NCBI RefSeq assembly: GCF_001905825.1
Contig: NZ_LIVV01000011.1
Span: forward strand, 148,697-212,696
DNA from: Streptomyces sp. CB02009
Lineage (GTDB): Bacteria > Actinomycetota > Actinomycetes > Streptomycetales > Streptomycetaceae
DNA: 64,000 nucleotides
Direction of reading: 5' to 3'
The position numbers and the translations under genes are program-made. The notes under the pieces were generated by a model that ran no database searches, was not told the DNA's origin, and saw only the letters and a program-made list of their open reading frames with translations. Of this stretch, positions 58,711-64,000 are shown piece by piece (positions within the stretch are counted from its first letter, which is position 1; each line of letters begins with the position of its first letter).

Positions 58711-60066
58711 ATGACCGCCTTAACGGTCACCCTCGCCTTGGTCGCCACAATCGCTCTGCTGCTGCGGTGGCAGCGTCCGGCCTGGTACTGGATGAGCTTC
58801 GGCGTCGTCTTCGCCGTGGTGCGGATCCTCGCCCGGTACGCGTCGGTCATGGACGCGTGCGGGCTGACCGTCCCGCCCTCGCGCTGGCGCCTGGCGCTGG
58901 CCCGGATGACCGGCCGGCCCATCCCCGACTCGCGGGCTCCCCGGATCCTGCGGCTGCGGCCGACACGTACCGGGCTCGTACTGCGGCTGAAGCTGCGTCC
59001 TGGTCAGGACGCGTTCGACTTCTCCGCCGCCTCGGACCGGCTCCGGCACTCGTTCGTCATGCAGAACGTCACCGCCCGGGAGATCCGCTCCGGTGTCGTC
59101 GAACTGCGGATGACCGGCTACGACGTCCTCAAGCGGGTCCAGATGCCCGCGGCCGCCCGTGCTGGGGTCATGCGGGTTCCGGTCGCCATGCGGGAGGACG
59201 GAGAGGTCTACTACCGCGACTACCGCCAGACCCCGCACGCGCTGAACGTCGGTGCCACCCAGTCCGGGAAGTCCGTCTATCAGCGCAACCTCGTCGCCGC
59301 GCTCGCCACGCTGGATATCGCCCTCGTCGGGATCGATTGCAAGCAGGGAGTCGAACTCGCGCCGCTCGCCCGACGGTTCACCGCCTTGGCCGACAATCCT
59401 GATGCAGCTGCCGATCTCCTCGACACCCTCGTCGAGCACATGGAGGACGTCTACCAACTGATCCGACGCGAGCAGAGATTGAGTGCAGACCTCCCGGATG
59501 CGGAGATCACCGCCGACATCTGGGACCTGCCCGATCACCTGCGACCGACGCCAATCGTCCTCCTGGTCGATGAGGTCGCCGAACTCGCCCTCTTCGCCAC
59601 GAAGGAGGAAGAGAGGCGGCGGGACCGGATCATCACCTCCCTCGTCCGGCTCGCCCAGCTCGGCCGCGCCGCCGGCATCTACCTGGAGGTCTGCGGGCAG
59701 CGCTTCGGCTCCGAACTCGGCAAGGGCATCACCATGCTCCGCGCCCAGCTCACCGGCCGCACCGCCCACCGCGTCAACGACGAGACCTCCGCCAACATGG
59801 CCTTCGGAGACATCGCCCCGGACGCCGTCCTCGCCACGGTCCAGATCCGCACCGACCGGCCCGGCACCGCTGTCGCCGGCGACTCCTCCGGTGGGTGGGT
59901 CCGCATCCGTACTCCCCACCTCACGCTCCGGCGGGCCGTGAACATCGCGAACTCCCACGCTCACCGCACGCCCGAGATCCCCGCGCTGGACGCCTTCCGG
60001 CCCGTCCTGCCGCCCCTGGGCAAAGCCGCGGCGCCCTCAACCGTCACGGCTCCCGCGATCGCCTGA
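58711..60066 (+). CDS. FtsK/SpoIIIE-type DNA translocase, conjugal transfer protein
   Basis: The 451-aa protein has N-terminal membrane segments (residues 1-45), then the FtsK ATPase: Walker A GATQSGKS (about 181-188), IDCKQGVEL, Walker B IVLLVDEVAEL (about 282-292) and the arginine-finger region VCGQRFGSELGKGITMLRAQLTGRTAHR. In AICEs this single protein (TraSA/TraB) moves double-stranded element DNA between mycelia. A separate C-terminal winged helix, used by TraB to bind clt, is not obvious. Confidence 0.92.
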   Translation: MTALTVTLALVATIALLLRWQRPAWYWMSFGVVFAVVRILARYASVMDACGLTVPPSRWRLALARMTGRPIPDSRAPRILRLRPTRTGLVLRLKLRPGQDAFDFSAASDRLRHSFVMQNVTAREIRSGVVELRMTGYDVLKRVQMPAAARAGVMRVPVAMREDGEVYYRDYRQTPHALNVGATQSGKSVYQRNLVAALATLDIALVGIDCKQGVELAPLARRFTALADNPDAAADLLDTLVEHMEDVYQLIRREQRLSADLPDAEITADIWDLPDHLRPTPIVLLVDEVAELALFATKEEERRRDRIITSLVRLAQLGRAAGIYLEVCGQRFGSELGKGITMLRAQLTGRTAHRVNDETSANMAFGDIAPDAVLATVQIRTDRPGTAVAGDSSGGWVRIRTPHLTLRRAVNIANSHAHRTPEIPALDAFRPVLPPLGKAAAPSTVTAPAIA

Positions 60067-60149
60067 CTCCCCCCGCTCCACGGCGGCGTGACTGCTTCAC
60101 GCCAGGTCCCTACCCCTCCCATGCCCGAAACCGGAAGGAGGACCTTCTG

Positions 60150-60830
60150 ATGCGCCCCATCCGCCGACCGGACGCGGTCCTCGTACAAGCCGTGATCGCT
60201 GGCGCCCTGTCCTTCGCTCACCTCCACGACCTGGCTGCGGCTGCCGGACAGTCCGGTTGGAAGGCCTGGGCCTACCCGATCTCCGTCGATCTCCTGCTCG
60301 TCGCCGCCTGGCATCGGCTGAGGACCTCGCGGGCCGCCGGTGAGCCTGTCCGCTCGGCCTGGACGTGGTTCATGGTCGCCCTGGCCGCGTCGCTCGGTGC
60401 GAACGTCGCCACCGCCGGTCTCCTCGACCTCGGCCACGTCCCCGGCTGGCTGCGCATCCTCGTCGCGGGCTGGCCTGCTCTCGCGTTCCTCGGTGGGACC
60501 CTTCTTGTCCACTCTCCTGGACATCCGGCGGTCGCCGTGCCGACGGAACCCGGCACGGCCGCCGAGCAACCCTCGGCCTTGGAAGCGGTCATCGAGCGGG
60601 ATGACGTCAACGAGTCGGAGCCCGAGAGCGCCGCCCCGGCACTCCCCTCCCTGGAACCGGAGCCCGAACCCGCCCCCGTGGCCGTACCGCCGGCGCTCGT
60701 CGCTCACGCCCGGAAAGTCGCCGACGACTACCGCGCCCGCACCGGCTACCCGATCGATGCCGACACCCTGCGCGCTCGCCTCGGCGTCCCGCCCCTGATG
60801 GCCGCTGCCATCGCCGCCCAGCTCGTCTGA
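60150..60830 (+). CDS. SpdB-like / DUF2637 membrane protein
   Basis: The ATG has GGAAGGAGG upstream. The 226-aa protein carries the DUF2637 core: VIAGALSFAHLHDLAAAAGQSGWKAWAYPISVDLLLVAAWHRL, WFMVALAASLGANVATAGLL and ILVAGWPALAFLGGTLLVHS, i.e. four membrane helices. A Glu/Pro-rich cytoplasmic linker and a helical C-terminal end (RKVADDYRARTGYPIDADTLRARLGVPP) resembling an HTH follow. Spd proteins spread the element within recipient mycelium. Confidence 0.9.
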   Translation: MRPIRRPDAVLVQAVIAGALSFAHLHDLAAAAGQSGWKAWAYPISVDLLLVAAWHRLRTSRAAGEPVRSAWTWFMVALAASLGANVATAGLLDLGHVPGWLRILVAGWPALAFLGGTLLVHSPGHPAVAVPTEPGTAAEQPSALEAVIERDDVNESEPESAAPALPSLEPEPEPAPVAVPPALVAHARKVADDYRARTGYPIDADTLRARLGVPPLMAAAIAAQLV

Positions 60831-60842
60831 AGGGAGACCCTC

Positions 60843-61034
60843 ATGGCCCCTCGCGATCACTTCCACTCCGTGATGCGGATCGGCCCGGTGCAGATCGGTA
60901 CCCGCCGCGATCGCCACGGCCGCACCAAGTACGCCGCGGTGTGCACGTCCGACGGCTGCGGCTGGTCCGCCGAGTACTCCAGCTCCTCGGCCGCCCAGCT
61001 CGCCGCCCGCACCCATCGCTGCAAGCCCCGCTGA
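60843..61034 (+). CDS. mobile element transfer protein (SpdA-like)
   Basis: The ATG has GGGAG upstream. The 63-aa product (DHFHSVMRIGPVQIGTRRDRHGRTKYAAVCTSDGCGWSAEYSSSSAAQLAARTHRCKP) matches the short family annotated as mobile element transfer protein. Two Cys in CTSDGC plus the late His and Cys could bind zinc. It is part of the spread operon. Confidence 0.88.
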   Translation: MAPRDHFHSVMRIGPVQIGTRRDRHGRTKYAAVCTSDGCGWSAEYSSSSAAQLAARTHRCKPR

Positions 61035-61054
61035 CCTCGAAGGAGACCCGCCTC

Positions 61055-61213
61055 ATGGACGTCCCGCTCTGGCTCGCGCTGATCGTCGTCGGCGGCCTCG
61101 GCATCAAGCTCATCCGCCCGCCCTGGTGGCTCGTCGCCGTGATCCTCCTCGGCGGCTACCTTCTCGCCGACAGCGTCCTCGCCCCGCTCATCGACACCAC
61201 GATCAGCAAGTAG
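61055..61213 (+). CDS. small membrane protein of the spread operon
   Basis: The ATG has AAGGAG ten nt upstream. The 52-aa product is nearly all hydrophobic, with two helices (PLWLALIVVGGLGIKLI and WWLVAVILLGGYLLADSVLAPLI). It resembles the SpdC-type small proteins of AICEs. It is co-transcribed with its neighbours. Confidence 0.8.
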   Translation: MDVPLWLALIVVGGLGIKLIRPPWWLVAVILLGGYLLADSVLAPLIDTTISK

Positions 61214-61224
61214 GGAGAACCGTC

Positions 61225-61566
61225 ATGTTCCAGCCGCGCATCCCGGTCAACCCGCTTCCGACCGGCATCGTCACCCCGCTCGTCCACCCGACCGTCACCA
61301 CCGACATCGCGCCTCACACCGCCGATGCGGTGGCCTGCCACCACCACAACGCCCCGGCCTCTGCTCCGGTCCCGGCGCCGTCCTCCGGCGTGCGCCTCAC
61401 CCCGGCCGGCCTGGCTGTCGTCGTGGCTGGCGGCGCCGGAGCCGTCCTGGTCGTCGGCACGGTCCTGGTCTCCATGCTGCTCGCCGTCGCCGTCAGCGCC
61501 GCCTCGGTCGCCGTGTGCGCCGTCGTCCTGCGCTCGCTCCTCAACGGCCAGCACCGACAGCGCTAG
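61225..61566 (+). CDS. SpdD-like membrane protein
   Basis: The ATG has AGGGAGA upstream. The 113-aa product has a hydrophilic start with a CHHHN cluster (residues 38-42) and two long hydrophobic helices (LAVVVAGGAGAVLVVGTVLVSMLLAVAVSAASVAVCAVVL). This is the SpdD pattern. Its stop overlaps by 4 bp the end of the convergent immunity gene. Confidence 0.85.
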   Translation: MFQPRIPVNPLPTGIVTPLVHPTVTTDIAPHTADAVACHHHNAPASAPVPAPSSGVRLTPAGLAVVVAGGAGAVLVVGTVLVSMLLAVAVSAASVAVCAVVLRSLLNGQHRQR

Positions 61567-61880
61567 TCGTCGAACTCGAAGCCCGACGCCTCCGCACGGG
61601 CAATGATGTCGCGCACTGCCTCAGGGCTCGTGATGACGGATTCAAGAGCCGTCTTGAGTCGTGCGAGATCGCTCGAACTCCCGACCGCGCAGAACGTGCC
61701 GGCCTCGCTGTCGAATTCGAGGTCCTCGGCAATGTCCGGCCAGGCGAACTGCACGAGACCTTCCCAGAAGTACCCGTTCGGCTCGTGCCCGGCGGCGGCT
61801 ACAGCGGCGTCGGCAGCCAAGTCACCGGTATTCAAGGTCAGCGAGTGCTCGCCGTCGAAGTCATACAGGTTGATCGTCAC
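61563..61880 (-). CDS. Imm51-family immunity protein
   Basis: The 105-aa acidic protein (MTINLYDFDGEHSLTLNTGD, then AAGHEPNGYFWEGLVQFAWPDIAEDLEFDSEAGTFCAVGS and EAVRDIIARAEASGFEFDD) has the Imm51 layout, including the GHEPNGYFWEG block and the FEFDD end. Imm51 proteins neutralise a toxin domain of polymorphic toxin systems. No toxin gene is present in the window. It lies antisense inside the transfer/replication module and is probably cargo. From 61881 to 62073 I see no gene; the plus-strand leader of rep is there. Confidence 0.82.
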   Translation of the reverse strand: MTINLYDFDGEHSLTLNTGDLAADAAVAAAGHEPNGYFWEGLVQFAWPDIAEDLEFDSEAGTFCAVGSSSDLARLKTALESVITSPEAVRDIIARAEASGFEFDD

Positions 61881-62073
61881 GGCGTGATCGTCTCACCGCC
61901 CTCTGACAGGGCCGCCCAATCTCTCGGGGCGCCCGTCCGGCCCCCACCCACACCGGTCCGGTGGGCCATTCCAATCACCGCACTAGTCGGCCTCCGGGCG
62001 GCTCAACCGCCAAGTCTCCGCCGCCCGGAAGCCCCGCTCCTGCCCAGCTCGCAGAACCAGAAGGAAGCACTCC

Positions 62074-63471
62074 ATGATGACCGCCCCAGCCGCCCCGTCG
62101 GCGGGATTCGACACTGCCACCCTGAGCGACATGCTCCGGGTCGCTGGGTCCCCCGGCTTCGATCGCTGGAAGGAACAGATCCACCGCACCGGCGGCTGCT
62201 CCCACCCCATCCATCTCCAGGGCTGGATCCTCACCCGGGACAAGGCCACCGGCGAGACCCTCCACCGGTACTCCACCGACACCGAACCGGGCGCCCGGCT
62301 CCGGATCGCCTGCGGCAACCGCCGGGCCTCCCGTTGCCCCGCCTGCGCCTGGACCTACGCGGGCGACACGTACCACCTCATCCGCGCCGGCCTCGCCGGA
62401 GACAGCGCCCGGGACATCCCCGCCGCCGTCCGCGAGCACCCCCGCGTCTTCCTCACCCTCACCGCCCCCTCCTTCGGCCCGGTCCACAACCGCCCCGGCA
62501 CCCGGCCCTGTCGCTGCGGCGCCCGTCACGCTGAGGACGACACCGCCCTCGGCACACCGCTCGACCCCGACTCATACGACTACGCCGCCGCCGTCCTCTT
62601 CAACAACCACGCCGGGCAGCTCTGGCAGCGATTCACGAACCGCCTCCGCCGGGAGATCGCCGCCACGGCCGGCCTCTCGCAGAGGGAGCTGAAGGCTGTC
62701 GCCCGGATCTCGTACGGGAAGGTTGCCGAGTTCCAGAAGCGCGGCGCCGTCCACTTCCACGCCGTCGTCCGCATCGACGGCCCGGACGGTCCCGACTCGC
62801 CCCCGCCGTCATGGGCGACCACCGAGCGCCTCACCGATGCCATCCGCACCGCCGCCACCCACGCGTACACGACCGTCACCGTCCCAGCCGTTGGCCATCA
62901 GCCGTTACGTCGCCTCCGCTGGGGCACCCAGCTCGACATCCGGCCCGTGAAGGCGTTCGGCGACGGCTCCGACATCACCGAACAGGCCGTCGCCTCGTAC
63001 ATCGCCAAGTACGCCACCAAGGCCGCCGAGACCACTGGCAGCCTCGACCGGCGCATCGGCAACCGTGAGGCTCTCGTCCTCCTCGGCGTCCCCGACCACA
63101 CCCGCCGCCTTGTCGAAGCCTGCTTCGACCTCGACCCGCTGTATCCGGACCGCCGCCTCCTCGCCTGGGCCCACATGCTCGGCTTCCGGGGCCACTTCTC
63201 CACCAAGTCCCGCCAGTACTCCACCACCCTGAGCGAACTCCGCCAGACCCGCGCCGACTACCGCGCCGCCCAGGAACGCACCGCCCGCGGCCTCGACGAC
63301 GTCGAGCCGGACACCGTCCTCGTCCTCACCTCCTGGACGTACGCCGGACACGGCCACTCCCCCGGTGAGGCCGCCCTCGCCGCCTCGATCGCCCGGGACA
63401 TCCAGCTCAACCGTGAGACCGCCCGCGAAGCCCTACGCGACCAACTCGCCCTGGAAGGAGCACCTGCATGA
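62074..63471 (+). CDS. repSA: RepSA-like rolling-circle replication initiator
   Basis: The ATG has AAGGA eight nt upstream. The 465-aa protein has an N-terminal zinc-type cluster (CGNRRASRCPACAWTYAGDTYHLIRAGL), the replicase segment EHPRVFLTLTAPSFGPVHN, the HUH-type motif GAVHFHAVVRIDG (about residues 223-235) and the tyrosine-bearing helix ASYIAKYATKAAE. It nicks the double-strand origin and starts rolling-circle copying of the excised element. The stop overlaps the excisionase start. Confidence 0.93.
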   Translation: MMTAPAAPSAGFDTATLSDMLRVAGSPGFDRWKEQIHRTGGCSHPIHLQGWILTRDKATGETLHRYSTDTEPGARLRIACGNRRASRCPACAWTYAGDTYHLIRAGLAGDSARDIPAAVREHPRVFLTLTAPSFGPVHNRPGTRPCRCGARHAEDDTALGTPLDPDSYDYAAAVLFNNHAGQLWQRFTNRLRREIAATAGLSQRELKAVARISYGKVAEFQKRGAVHFHAVVRIDGPDGPDSPPPSWATTERLTDAIRTAATHAYTTVTVPAVGHQPLRRLRWGTQLDIRPVKAFGDGSDITEQAVASYIAKYATKAAETTGSLDRRIGNREALVLLGVPDHTRRLVEACFDLDPLYPDRRLLAWAHMLGFRGHFSTKSRQYSTTLSELRQTRADYRAAQERTARGLDDVEPDTVLVLTSWTYAGHGHSPGEAALAASIARDIQLNRETAREALRDQLALEGAPA

Positions 63472-63677
63472 CCGACCGACTGCTGACCGTGGGCCAGGCC
63501 GCCGAACTCCTCGGCACCACCGAGAGGTTCCCGCGTCGCCTCATCGCCGAGCGCCGGATCGTCTTCATCAAGGTGGGACGGCATGTCCGCATCCCTGAGC
63601 GGGCCTTGGAGGAATTCGTCGCTGCCCACACCGTCCAGCCGATCGCCACTCCTCGCCGATTCGCGGCGGTGGCCTGA
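63468..63677 (+). CDS. xis: excisionase (MerR-type HTH)
   Basis: The ATG overlaps the rep stop (ATGA). The 69-aa protein (LLTVGQAAELLGTTERFPRRLIAERRIVFIKVGRHVRIPERALEEFV) is a winged-helix excisionase of the standard AICE kind. It directs the integrase toward excision. Its stop overlaps the integrase ATG by one base. Confidence 0.92.
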   Translation: MTDRLLTVGQAAELLGTTERFPRRLIAERRIVFIKVGRHVRIPERALEEFVAAHTVQPIATPRRFAAVA

Positions 63678-64000
63678 TGGCGAACACCAAGGGAAAGCGG
63701 CGACGCTTCGGTGCCGTGCGCAAGCTGCCGTCAGGGCGGTTCCAGGCTCGCTATCAGGGGCCCGACGGGATCACGCGATCGGCTCCCGAGACGTTCGCCT
63801 CGCAGACCGATGCCGATCGGTGGCTCGTCCGCAAGGAAGCGGAGATCATCGACGGCAAGTGGAAGAACCCGGACGACAAGGTTCTCTTCGGGGTGTACGC
63901 CGACGCATGGTTCAAGGAGCGCGACTACGCCGCGACCACCCGCGAGCGCAACGGCAGCGCACTGCGGCTCCACATCCTGCCGACCTTCGCGAACGTGGTC
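63677..64000 (+). CDS. int: tyrosine integrase, truncated by the window edge
   Basis: The first 108 codons show the N-terminal arm-binding part (RRRFGAVRKLPSGRFQARYQGPDGITRSAPETFASQTDADRWLVRKEAEIIDGKWKNP) and the start of the core-binding domain (FGVYADAWFKERDYAATTRERNGSALRLHILPTFANV). The catalytic half lies outside. By element logic it recombines attP with the tRNA-Val 3' end, and the full tRNA should lie just past its stop. Confidence 0.93.
   Translation, partial: MANTKGKRRRFGAVRKLPSGRFQARYQGPDGITRSAPETFASQTDADRWLVRKEAEIIDGKWKNPDDKVLFGVYADAWFKERDYAATTRERNGSALRLHILPTFANVV

Larger units (their letters stand above)
49349..64000. mobile_element. AICE (pSAM2-like integrative conjugative element), right end outside the window
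   Basis: From the tRNA-Val remnant rightward comes the standard order of actinomycete integrative and conjugative elements: KorSA-like regulator with Pif-like NUDIX, SCO3933-type protein, FtsK-type translocase, Spd proteins, RepSA, excisionase, integrase. These elements move double-stranded DNA with a single FtsK-like protein and replicate by rolling circle after excision. The left 8 kb is accessory cargo. From 49387 to 49555 there is no gene. Confidence 0.9.

Noticed and set aside
58720-59964. Long minus-strand frame opposite the FtsK-type gene
   Set aside because: It is antisense to a complete FtsK ATPase with both Walker motifs and has no start context or recognisable domain.

Overview
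The window is chromosomal DNA of a Streptomyces-type actinomycete. Coding DNA is very GC-rich, GTG starts and stop/start overlaps (GTGA, ATGA) are common, and it holds Streptomyces hallmarks: an F420-dependent oxidoreductase, many AraC/TetR/GntR/Scr1-type regulators, secreted SLT, HNH and lamin-tail proteins, SpdB/DUF2637 and RepSA proteins, and a DmdR-type iron box. All functions are read from the sequence and from remembered families; no search was run.

Region 1 (1-26.3 kb) is core-like chromosome. A glycosyltransferase / methyltransferase / alpha-barrel operon (4040-7279) lies divergent to a KstR-like TetR regulator (7507-8136) with a perfect KstR operator between them. Three catabolic units nearby fit a KstR steroid regulon: ferredoxin + aldehyde dehydrogenase (9585-11281), a FadA5-like thiolase (20805-21974) and a CYP125-like P450 (22208-23473). 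The last two are divergent around an operator, as fadA5 and cyp125 are in Mycobacterium tuberculosis. Between them is a five-gene operon behind a cobalamin riboswitch (13.93-19.95 kb): two surface proteins and a complete ECF transporter (T, fused A-A', S), presumably for B12 uptake.

Region 2 (26458-34429) is an integrated element of about 8 kb inserted in the 5' end of an antibiotic-biosynthesis-monooxygenase (ABM) gene by a large serine integrase. It carries small Streptomyces-type genes (zinc-ribbon protein, DUF6879, Scr1 regulator), a phage major capsid gene, three HNH-type genes and an unusual 1.15-kb non-coding region with paired repeats and two AT-rich segments flanked by inverted repeats.

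Region 3 (34.4-48.2 kb) is again chromosomal: ABM monooxygenase, GNAT, DHA2-type MFS pump, peptidoglycan-binding protein, HAD phosphatase, secreted HNH nuclease, iron-box-controlled DoxX, DedA, DUF2277, a GntR regulator, an RNase Z-like MBL protein, lamin-tail, DUF4231, SMI1/KNR4 and a lipoprotein.

Region 4 (48.2-64.0 kb) is a tandem array of elements at a tRNA-Val(TAC) 3' end. A 1.1-kb relic with a decayed tyrosine integrase comes first. It is followed by an actinomycete integrative and conjugative element (AICE, pSAM2-like) that runs off the right edge: KorSA-like GntR and Pif-like NUDIX with shared operators, SCO3933-type protein, FtsK/TraB-like translocase, Spd proteins, RepSA, excisionase and a truncated integrase. 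Its accessory part holds two further GntR regulators, an overlapping DUF4365 + unknown gene pair (candidate defence module), a 150-bp near-perfect stem-loop and an Imm51 immunity gene.
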